Assembly (NCBI RefSeq): GCF_036320965.1
Contig: NC_092234.1
Span: 40,745,505-40,809,504, forward strand
Length of the DNA stretch: 64,000 nucleotides
From: Panulirus ornatus
Taxonomy: Eukaryota > Arthropoda > Malacostraca > Decapoda > Palinuridae
Direction: 5' to 3'
The notes below the pieces were generated by a model. That model was not told the origin of the DNA and made no database searches. It saw only the letters and a list, made by a program, of their open reading frames with translations. Of the stretch, positions 12,201 to 20,256 are shown piece after piece. The stretch's first letter is position 1, and every line of letters starts with the position of its first letter. The position numbers and the translations under genes are program-made.

Positions 12201-12541
12201 TCCATGTATACCAATTATTCCCTCAACTGCCACATTACTCACCTTTGCATTCAAATCACCCATCACTATAACCCGGTCATGTGCATCAAAACCACTAACA
12301 CACTCATTCAGCTGCTCCCAAAACACTTGCCTCTCATGATCTTTCTTCTCATGCCCAGGTGCATATGCACCAATAATCACCCATCTCTCTCCATCAACTT
12401 TCATTTTTACCCATATCAATCTAGAATTTACTTTCTTACACTCTATCACATAGTCCCGAAACTCCTGATTCGGGAGTAGTGCTACTCCTTCCCTTGCTCT
12501 TGTCCTCTCACTAACCCCTGACTTTACTCCCAAGACATTCC
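9277..12541 (-). mobile_element. RTE-A copy d inserted in a Penelope element
   Basis: On the minus strand the copy runs from the endonuclease (about 12540, [18 protein letters not shown]) to a tail ending in TAAATAAATA-type sequence at 9277-9300. It has the long 3' UTR and an arginine codon where younger copies stop, so its protein ends NGLNQGM, 15 residues later. Coding segments lie at 11763-12540, 11304-11759, 10362-11297 and 9705-10343, divided by point stops and indels. A 12-bp duplication of Penelope sequence flanks it, showing it is a genuine retrotransposition event and younger than that element. Confidence 0.9.
9705..11759 (-). pseudogene. Linker, RT and C-terminal domain of RTE-A copy d
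   Basis: Three consecutive segments (11304-11759, 10362-11297, 9705-10343) read, in order, the linker, the full RT palm with FADDTALVADS, and the C-terminal domain with KCFRNLRVDL, LYGCEAWAMDRVV, MCGVRWFDRVSNVRVREMCG, LKWFGHMERM and a GRPNWRWKDG block. Only two interruptions separate them, near 11300 and near 10350. Catalytic residues are kept. The endonuclease continues upstream at 11763-12540. The product would be non-functional as it stands. Confidence 0.85.
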
Positions 12542-12708
12542 CGTTGTATATCAACTGACTGTTATATTTATTTCTTGTATCTCCCCTGATGATGTGATTA
12601 TTACATGAAAAAGTACTTGGGAACTTATCATGTTTCATTTTCCCCGTGAACTCATAGGAATATACTTGATCATGTCCAAAATTGTGATCCTTTCCAGTAT
12701 GTATAAAT
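12542..12708 (+). mobile_element. Penelope-like 3' terminus, continuation of the 8229-9276 element
   Basis: Starting with the right copy of the duplicated CGTTGTATATCA, this segment completes the Penelope terminal region displaced by copy d. It contains the hammerhead-like core and ends near GATCCTTTCCAGTATGTATA, which also matches the outer edge of the Penelope end at 22622. Confidence 0.8.
12578..12625 (+). ncRNA. Hammerhead-ribozyme-like motif in Penelope end (copy 2)
   Basis: CTGATGA at 12586-12592 and GAAA at 12607-12610 are spaced as in the other copies, followed by AAGTACTT and GGGAAC. The stem III palindrome differs in sequence from copy 1 (AAGTACTT against AGTGCACT) yet remains self-complementary. 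This is suggestive of structural constraint, though one case is weak evidence. Confidence 0.5.
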
Positions 12709-12721
12709 TCTGTTATTATCA

Positions 12722-13277
12722 TACTCAGTCATTGTCTCCCTCATTAGCGAGGTAGCGCATGGAAACAAACGAACAAAACCCAACCCACCCACATACACAT
12801 GTATATACATAAATGCCCAAACACGCACATATACATACATACAAACACAGACATATACATATATACACATGTACATATTAATAATTGCTGCATTCACCCA
12901 TTCCCGTCGCCACCCCGCCACACATGAAATAACTAACCCAGCCCATGGGAAACAGAAACACTACCCCTTGCTTGAGCAAGGTAGCACCAAGAACACAGAC
13001 AAAAAGGCCATATGCGTTCACACTCAGCTCCCTATCCACATCTAGGCCCACAGACCTTTCCATGGTTTACGCCAGATGCTTTACATGCCCTGGTTCAGTC
13101 CACTGAAAGCAAATCCACCCCAGTATACCATATCATTCCAATTCACTCTATTCCTTGCTTGCCTCTCACCCTCCTGTATGTTCAAGCCCCAATCGCTCAA
13201 AACTTTTTTCACTCAATCCTTCCACCTCCAATTTGGTCTCTTGCTTCTCCTTGTTCCCTCCACCTCTGACACATGTA
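12722..13277 (-). mobile_element. RTE-A copy e, 3' part (split by Tigger)
   Basis: The minus strand carries a degraded RTE-A tail, 3' UTR and the C-terminal coding end (GRPNWRWKD-like, degenerate). It stops at a TA dinucleotide where a Tigger element is inserted, and the same RTE-A sequence resumes at 14395. The tail block (ATTAGCGAGGTAGCGCA and following) is clear. Confidence 0.82.
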
Positions 13278-13371
13278 TAGGTACACCAACGAATTTCCAG
13301 CAACTGATGGTTTGGCACCTCCTTTAGTCCAGACAAAATTACGTGGGAATATTGAAATTACCACAGCCACC

Positions 13372-13464
13372 ACTTCTGGGAGCATTGAAAAATGTGTGGA
13401 AAGGGAGAACTTTGTCTCGGAGAGGAAAAATATTTCAATTTGAAGGAATAGTGGTTCAAACAAT
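13372..13464 (+). mobile_element. RTE-A patch inside the Tigger element
   Basis: The segment reads LLGALKNVWKGRTLSRRGK then FEGIVVQT, an RTE-A C-terminal-domain block on the plus strand, opposite to the surrounding RTE-A copy e. In Tigger copy 2 the same place holds unrelated sequence (about 50465-50540). No tail or target duplication is visible, so it looks like a replacement or gene-conversion-like patch rather than a normal insertion. Confidence 0.75.
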
Positions 13465-13589
13465 ATTTACATTCTTTACACAGCACTTGTTGGTGGTGGT
13501 ACCGAAATTCTGTGAGATTCTTAGCATATTTTGCTTAAATTTAACCCTAGCTGTGGGTTCTAAGACATATGAGAGAGTCAGTTGTGATG

Positions 13590-14145
13590 TCAAACATAAA
13601 CACCATTCCATATCAATCAAAGATAAAGTAGAACTGTTGAAAAAATGGACCATGGTGTTTTGACGCGTAAGCTACAGTATTGGTTCATCGAATGTTTATG
13701 ATATAAAGAAGCAAAGGGAAAAATATTGAAATTCTATGCTGACAGCGATTCCAAAAAGCAAATGACGATTAGAAAATCTATGAAAGATGGTGAGAGTAAT
13801 GACCATGATCAAGTGATGATGGAATGGTTTCGACAGCATCAGAGTGATGGAGTGGACTTGTCAGGTGTCATGATAATGGACCAGGCTAAGTTGTTCCATA
13901 AAGAACTTAAATTACAACATGAGCGTGACTATAGTGAAGTATGGCTTCAAAGATTCATGAAGCGTCATGAAATTTCCATTAATAAAATGTGCGGAGAAAA
14001 GCTGACTGCAAACCACAAAGGAGCTGCTGAGTATGTGGACGAACTTGCAAAACTCATAGCTGACAAGCCCTGAGCAGGTGTATAATGCATGCAAAACTGC
14101 ATTATTTGGTGATGCACACCTAGGAAAACAATACAACAGAAGACA
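13590..14145 (+). pseudogene. Tigger/pogo transposase fragment (CENP-B-like HTH)
   Basis: The N-terminal psq-like helix-turn-helix reads KHHSISIKDKVELLKK, followed by a short damaged stretch. The open segment 13726-14073 then gives KFYADSDSKKQMTIRKSMK, a CENP-B-type DNA-binding block (MEWFRQHQSDGVDLSGVMIM, LFHKEL) and WLQRFMKRHEISI. After the stop at 14071 the sequence goes on to a degraded NADETxLF-like start of the DDE nuclease (about 14078-14110), then is truncated. It is similar to Jerky/Tigger proteins. It is a dead fragment, not a host gene. Confidence 0.78.
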
Positions 14146-14394
14146 AAGAAGGCCCCACAGGATTCAAACAATCCAAGGACAGACTTACCACCTTAGGGTG
14201 CTCAAACATTTGATATTTGTTTAATTCAAATTTCTAGCAGTCCATGGTATACTTTAGACACATGGGAGATGTGTAATTAGTGGGTTAGAGGTGTGTTGAT
14301 GAATTATCATTATGTGACCACGGTTGGTCCAGCAAAATGGTTAATCTGGCAAGGCTTTGGAACCAAAAGTGCCAGAAAATTGGTGGTGTACCAG

Positions 14395-15640
14395 TATCCT
14401 TTTCATCAATCTTTCCTCACTTATTCTCTCCACATTATCAAACCTGAAATTTTCAATAAACCCATTTCTGCTCTCTCAACTACTCTTTTTATTTCCACAC
14501 ATTTCTCTTACCCTTTCATTACTTACTTGATCAAACCACTTCACACCATATATTGTCCTCAAATATTTCGTTTCCAACACATCCACCCTCCTCCACACAA
14601 CCCTATCTATAGCCCATGCCTCACAACCATATAACATTGTTCGAACCACTATTCCTTCAAACATACCCATTTTTGCTCTCCGAGACAATGTTCTTCCCTT
14701 CCACACATTCTTCATCGCTCCCAGAACCTTCGCCTCCTCCCTCACCCAGTGACTCACTTCCGCTTCCATCTGCTGCTAAGTCCACTCCCAGATATCTAAA
14801 ACACTTCACTTCCTCCAATTTTTCTCCATTCAAACTTACATCCTTATCAACTTGTCCCTCAACTCTACTGAACCTAATAACCTTGCTCTTATTCACATTC
14901 ACTCTCAATTTTTTCTTTTTACACATTTTCAAACTCAGTCACCAGCTTCTGCAGTTTCTTACTTGAATCAGCCACTAAAGTTGTATCATCGGCGAAAAAC
15001 AACTGACTTACTTCCTAAGCCCTCTCATCCCCAACAGACTGCATACTTGCCTGTCTCTCCAAAACTCTTGTATATACCTCCCTAACCACCCCATCCATGA
15101 ACAAATTAACCAATCTTGGGGAGATCACGCACCCCTGCCGCAGATCAACATTCATGGGAACCAGTTACTCTCCTCTCTTCCTACTTGTACACATGCCATA
15201 CATCCTAGGTAAAAACTTTTCAGTTTCTAGCAACTTCCCTCCCACACCATATACTCTTAAAACCTTCCACAAAACGTCTCTATCAACCCTATCATACTCT
15301 TTCTCCAGATCCATAAATGCTACATACAAATCCATCTGTTTTTCTAAGTATTTCTCACATGCATTTTTCAAAGCAAACACCTGATCCACACATCCTCTAC
15401 CACCTCTGACACCACACTGGTCTTTCCCAGTCTGATGCTTAATACATGCCTTCACCCTTCTCAATCAATACCCTCCCATATAATTTCCCAGGAATACTCA
15501 ACAAACTTATGCCTTTGTAGTTTGAACACTCACCTTTATCCCCTTTGCCTTTGTACAATGGCACTATGCATGCATTCCGCCAATCCTCAGGCTTCATCAT
15601 GGTCCATACATACAATGAATATCCTTACCAACCAATCAAC
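14395..15640 (-). mobile_element. RTE-A copy e, 5' part (split by Tigger)
   Basis: RTE-A coding sequence resumes right after the TA at 14395-14396 and runs on the minus strand to a truncated 5' end in the RT (near LVRLFN, about 15640). It is more diverged than most copies; segments at 14476-14769, 14657-14932 and 15165-15464 show VRVREMCG, LNGEKLEEVKCFRYLGVDL and FMDLEKEYDRVDRD. The FADD box is altered. Target duplications at its own outer ends are not visible. Confidence 0.82.
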
Positions 15641-15770
15641 AAAATCTCTTCATTGCATTAAATCACACAAAATAGGCTAAAATAAAAGAAAACTACAGTT
15701 TGTAGGTCAGTCTTCAAACTAAACTTCTCTAACATGTCTTAAGAAACAAAATAACTAAAGTTTCACCCAC

Positions 15771-15931
15771 CATACTTCTAGAAGCAGGAGAATTGACAAA
15801 GTTCTGCTGAGAACCATGGCCATTCTGATAGGGGAACGTTTGGAAGTTATTGCCAGCCTGTTGTGGATCCATTTCTTCACGGAATCCAAGGAGATGGAAA
15901 GTTGCATATGGGCAGATTTCATCATCACCAC
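15771..15931 (-). CDS. Dscam: Dscam cytoplasmic-tail exon (internal)
   Basis: This is the one host exon I recognise. Read on the minus strand from 15931, phase 2, it encodes GDDE, then ICPYATFHLLGFREEMDP, then QQAGNNFQTFPYQNGHG and QNFVNSPASRSM. This is the conserved intracellular tail block of arthropod Down syndrome cell adhesion molecule, an immunoglobulin-superfamily receptor for neuronal wiring and, in arthropods, immunity. A TTTAG acceptor precedes it at about 15932-15936 and an ATG/GTGGGT donor follows at 15770-15765. The exon is 161 bp and ends in phase 0. Neighbouring exons are not found in the window, so its introns are long and transposon-filled. A Dscam paralogue is possible. Confidence 0.87.
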
Positions 15932-17358
15932 CTAAATATATGATTTTATAATTATAATGCTATGTCTACAAAAAGTTTCAATACAAAAAAAATTTATTCA
16001 AAAAGTTATGCAAAAACACTTTTTTAGTACTAAGTTAGAAACTGAGCAGAGATCACATGTAGAACTAATTATGTTTGAAATACTTATACTTTATACCTTT
16101 ATTTTCAAATAGTGGAATCAACATTGCCATATCCATCTCAGATCCTACTGGGATGAACTTGTTATTATGATAATATTCGCACTACTGATTTTGACATTAA
16201 AATGTTAATGTAACAGAAAATCCTTACTCTTTCTATTTCCCTACACCAATACTGGAAAGTAGGGCTTCTCTTTATACATTTGCATATTTACAGATGCAAA
16301 TGTATCTCTTAAGCTTTTACCTGCATTCACATGCTGCTGTTTTCTTTAACTCAGCACCATATATTCATTACTAATTCAACCAAATAAATCTTTGATACAA
16401 TCACAACTTATCTATTTATGGTGAAGACTCTAGTCATGGGCAAAACTCCTCATCAAGGCCAGGCCTTGGGCCATAACAAGAACAAAAAAAAGAGAAGTAG
16501 AACAGTATATAAGCCAGGCCTTGGGCCATAACAAGAACAAAAAAAAAGAAGTAGAATAGTATATAAGAGTATCTGAGGAGGGAGAAAACATACTTTTGAA
16601 AAAGGGGAAGTCATAAAAAAGGAGTAAAATGCACAAAGACAGGTTTTGAAACTAGCCCAGTAGCTTAGTTTTAATGAGACATTGTAATACCAGAAATCCT
16701 GACTTGGAGGGTGTAAGATGGTTCCAGGCACCACTTTAACAACCATAAGTTGGAATGGTAATACTTCCTTGGGCTGCTGCTGTTTACAAACTGCTACTTA
16801 ACCATAACCATGTAATTCATAGTAAATCATGAAGTATTTTAGTTAATTGTACAGTAATTCTTACCGGGCAATTACTTCACTGACTGGTAAATGCATTTGC
16901 GTTAAGTGCACTGATGATTCTGTAATAGGTATCAGTGTCAGTACCATCTCCTGCTCTGGCAAGTGGATAACAGTGTGCTCTCCTTCCTTATGGAGTTAAA
17001 GAGCACGTAGGAAGCATTCTGTGTTATAACAACGTCTTGTTTCTTATGAGTTGTCAGTGCTGTGCATTATAGAAGCTGCATTGTTGTGAAAGGTATTCCA
17101 AGCTACTATGGTTATACCTAAATTGAACATGTCAGCACATAGCGATGGCAATGTAACCCGACCTCCCCAACCTAGATGGTGTGGTGCAGGTCACCTATGT
17201 CCATCATGACCAACCTGGGTCCCTCCTTAACATGAAGACAACCTAATCCTGAGACAGATGATCTTTATGATAAAGTGGAAGATTGTACAGCTGAATGGGA
17301 TTTACATATGTCACAGAAGGTGAAGAAGGTAACGCCATACAGCTTATGATTATCAATA
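15932..17358. other. Probable Dscam intron; no gene recognised
   Basis: Apart from the branch/acceptor region of the exon and a 55-bp tandem duplication at 16458-16567, I see no transposon or coding signal here. The sequence is AT-rich and looks single-copy within the window. Confidence 0.5.
16458..16567. repeat. 55-bp tandem duplication
   Basis: Two adjacent copies, each starting GCCAGGCCTTGGGCC and ending in GTATATAA, differ by a few bases (16458-16512 and 16513-16567). Each contains an A-rich stretch. Confidence 0.9.
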
Positions 17359-18332
17359 CAGGTTGAGTACCCCTTATCTGAAATGGCTGAGACCAGAAGT
17401 GTTTTGGATTTTGGATTTTTTTATTTTACAATATTTGCATATACAGGTTGAGTATCCCTTATCCGAAATGCTTGAGACCAGAAGTGTTTTTGAGTTTGGA
17501 TTTTTTCGGATTTTGGAATATTTGCGTATACATAATGAGATATCTTAGGGATGGGACTTAAATCTAGACAAAAAATGCATGTATGTTTCATATACACCTT
17601 ATACACGTAGTCTGAAGGTAATTCATACAATATTTTTTTTAAATTTTCACATGAAACAAAGTTTGTGTAACACTGAACCATCAGAAAGCTAAGATGTCAC
17701 AACCTCAGCTGCCCATGTAGACAATCTGTATTTGTTTGGCATTACCTTCATTCCTGACTCTGGACTTATATGCTACTGATAAGCAATAATTTTCTTACAC
17801 TTATTCACACATAAGTACTTAATATTTCTAGCTTTATGCAGCATTTTTCTATCTTTCATTAACTTCTGTTTATCACTTTGAGTATAGAATTTCAACAGTT
17901 TATCCTTCTCTTTCTTCATGACATAGATAGTGGTCATTCCAACACCACACTCTTCTGTAAGATGTTTCACACTTACACCTAATCCACTTTTTCCAACAGC
18001 TTGACTCTCTGTGTGATAGAGAAAGATAAATGTTTCCTCTTTTTCTTATCACTGTTACCCATAGGGGTACCTGCAGGCATTTTTAACATTTTCAACATTA
18101 TCTTTGTACCAGAGAGCAGAAAATAAGCAAAAAACACAGTAAGTAGTGCATGTAGGTTTGGTGATGACAATGGTTTGTAACAAACTGGCACCAACAGAGC
18201 ATCAGAGCCCAGCATGGGCAAGTGAGGTCAGGTTTGGAAGTTTCCACTTGTAACGTCATGTCGCTGCTAAAAAAGTTTTGGATTTATTTTCATTTTGGAT
18301 TTTGGATTTTTGGATTAGGGATGCTCAGCCTG
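17359..18332 (-). mobile_element. pogo/Tigger-type element with Zombi-like ends
   Basis: The left end reads CAGGTTGAGTACCCCTTATC and the right end, inverted, CAGGCTGAGCATCCCTAATC. TA dinucleotides flank both sides (17357-17358 and 18333-18334), as in pogo-type elements. The left 85 bp is tandemly duplicated (17359-17443, 17444-17528). The minus strand encodes an N-terminal transposase remnant. From memory, the ends and subterminal sequence strongly resemble vertebrate Tigger elements of the Zombi group, which deserves a database check. Confidence 0.8.
17773..18100 (-). pseudogene. Tigger transposase N-terminal remnant
   Basis: Two minus-strand segments in different frames make up a psq-type DNA-binding domain: KKRKHLSFSITQRVKLLEKVD (end of 17979-18221), then VKHLTEECGVGMTTIYVMKK with EKDKLLKFYTQSDKQKLMK (17773-17970). 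A frame change with a stop near 17972 separates them. The CENP-B and DDE domains are absent. The upstream residues of the first frame are probably not transposase. Confidence 0.75.
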
Positions 18333-18650
18333 TACTATTACTGGCAACTAAATCCACCAAATTCTCATTGGTTCATGTTACAATTTCCTAAACATATGCA
18401 GTCAGGTGATCAAGAAGCTTGGATTCCAACTTTTCTAAATAACACACGAATCTATAGCTTCAACGTAGGTTTACTGGGATGGCAATTATTGTATTAATGG
18501 ACCCAGATTTGGCACCAGTGACCACCCAGGTAGGACACCAAAGCAAGGGAGAGCTTCTTACACTGCAGTTACTTGAGGATATAATGAAGTTGAAATTCAT
18601 AATTAAAATATCTCCAATTTACATGCCACAATAATTAGTTCAAGAAAAAT

Positions 18651-18970
18651 ATGGTCAATGATATGAAGAAAAATAAAGTCATAGCTCTCTGGATGGGGAA
18701 GTTACAGGAGAAGGTCTACACGTGTAGCTGTTTCTTCTGCAAGGTTGAATCCTTCATCAGAAGGCCAACTTTATGTGGGAATTGTCAAAACTGGGCCCAA
18801 AGGGCATGGCAGTGTGACTCTAATGCCAGGTGTAGTTTCTGCAGTGGACACCATGATGTGGCTTTATGCAAACAGAAGATTGTCCAAGGGAAGAGGGGCC
18901 CTTCTATGTGTTTAAACTGTTGAGGGATTCACAATGGTAAGTCACCAGCATGTCCCATATGACCTAGATG
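18651..18970 (+). pseudogene. LINE gag-like zinc-knuckle fragment
   Basis: This frame shows a series of cysteine/histidine knuckles: CGNCQNWAQRAWQC, CSFCSGHHDVALC, then CLNC, a stop codon, GIHNGKSPACP. The pattern C-x2-C-x4-H-x4-C-type repeated three times is typical of ORF1 proteins of Jockey/I/CR1-type LINEs, where it binds RNA. No RT follows within the next kilobase. It is a truncated remnant. The first 25 residues look unrelated. Confidence 0.6.
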
Positions 18971-19195
18971 GGGACCTTGAATAGACCACCATCAGCAGTC
19001 TTGCCAAGGAACCAACAAGAGGATCAATCAGGATATAAGGACACTTATGATTAATGAAGACTCCTTTTTTTGGAAGAATATCTCTAGCAAGGCCCAAGCA
19101 AGATTTACTCTATTTTCAGCTGAGAAGGTATGGGCAACAAACACCAAAATCAAATTCATCTCATTTTCTTAAGTTTGCTATACATATTTTATAAG

Positions 19196-20150
19196 TTAGT
19201 TGAGTGGACTTAGCAGTGGATGGAACCATGGAAGTGGAAGTGAGTCACAGGGTGGGAGAGGGGACAAAGGTTCTGGGAGTAATGAAGAATGTGTGGAAGG
19301 AGAGAACATTATCTCGAAGCAAAAATGGGCATGTTTGAGGGAATAGCAGTTCCAACAATGTTACATGGTTGCGAGGCATGGGCTATAGATAGGGTTGTAT
19401 GGAGATGGTTTGATCAAGTAAGTAATGTAAGGGTAAAAGAGATGTGTGGAAATAAAAGGAGTATGGTTGAGAGAGCCAAAGAGGGTGTGTTAAAATGGTT
19501 TGGACACATGGAGAGAATGAGTGAGGAAAGATTGACAAAGAGGATATATATGTCAGAGGTAGAGGGAACAAGGAGAAGCAGGAGAACAAATTGGAGTGGA
19601 AGGATGGAGTGAAAAAGATTGGGACCTGAACAGACAGGAGCGTGAGGGGCATGCAAGAAACAGAGTGAATTGGAACAATGTGGTATACCAGGGTCAATGA
19701 GCTGTCAATGGACTGAACCAGGGCATGTGAAACATCTGGGTTAAACTATGGAAAGGTCTGTGGGCCCTGGATGTGGATAAAGAGCTGTAGTTCCGGTGCA
19801 TTACACATGACAGCTAGAGACTGAGTGTAAATAAATGTGGTCTTTTTGTCTGTATTCCTGGCGCTACCTTGCTGAAGCAGGAGATAGCAATCCTGTTTTC
19901 CTGTGGGTTGGGGTAGCAACAGGAATGGATGAAGGAAAGCAAGTATGAATATGCACATGTGTGTATATATGAAATATTTGTGCATGTGCATGTATATGTA
20001 TGTATATGTTGATATGCATATGTATATATATGTGCATATGTGGGTGTTTATGTATATATGTGTAGATGAGAGGATGGGTCATTCTTCGTCTGTTTCCTGG
20101 CGCTACCTTGCTGACGCAGGAAACAGCATTTATGTATAATAAAAAAATGT
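19196..20150 (+). mobile_element. RTE-A copy f: old 3' fragment
   Basis: It begins at DLAVDGTMEVEVSHRVGEG and runs through the C-terminal domain, with frames at 19289-19612 showing FEGIAVPTMLHGCEAWAIDRVV and LKWFGHMERMSEERLTKRIY. A long 3' UTR and a variant tail (CTGGCGCTACCTTGCTGACG, 20099-20118) follow, so the copy belongs to an older subfamily. It has several deletions, including one inside the tail. Confidence 0.8.
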
Positions 20151-20177
20151 ATTCATTTTATTTATATATTTATTATA

Positions 20178-20256
20178 ATAAATTGCCATCTCCCACATTA
20201 GCGAGGTAGTGCAAGGAAGCAGATGGGGAATGGCCTAACCCACCCACATACACATT
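20178..20256 (-). mobile_element. Old RTE-A tail fragment, left piece
   Basis: A minus-strand RTE-A tail (CATTAGCGAGGTAGTGCAAG and the CCCACCCACATACACAT block) stops abruptly at a poly-T run, the tail of copy g. The continuing tail sequence is found beyond copy g at 22571-22621 (ATGTATATACATAAATGCCC). Copy g therefore landed inside it. Confidence 0.75.

Larger units (their letters stand above)
13278..14394 (+). mobile_element. pogo/Tigger-type DNA transposon, copy 1
   Basis: The ends are imperfect inverted repeats (TAGGTACACC at the left, GGTGTACCAG at the right) and TA duplications lie at 13276-13277 and 14395-14396. Removing the element restores the RTE-A copy e sequence. The interior encodes a degraded pogo-type transposase. 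The left interior holds a 93-bp patch of RTE-A (13372-13464) that is absent from Tigger copy 2 at 50393-51169. The right part of the DDE domain is deleted, so the element cannot move by itself. Confidence 0.85.

Noticed and set aside
13726..14073. Jerky/CENP-B-like protein as a host gene
   Set aside because: It lies inside an element with terminal inverted repeats and TA duplications and is truncated before the DDE domain, so it is a transposase fragment.
18651..18923. Zinc-knuckle protein as a host nucleic-acid-binding gene
   Set aside because: Three knuckles with a stop within the third and no splice sites fit a LINE ORF1 remnant better.
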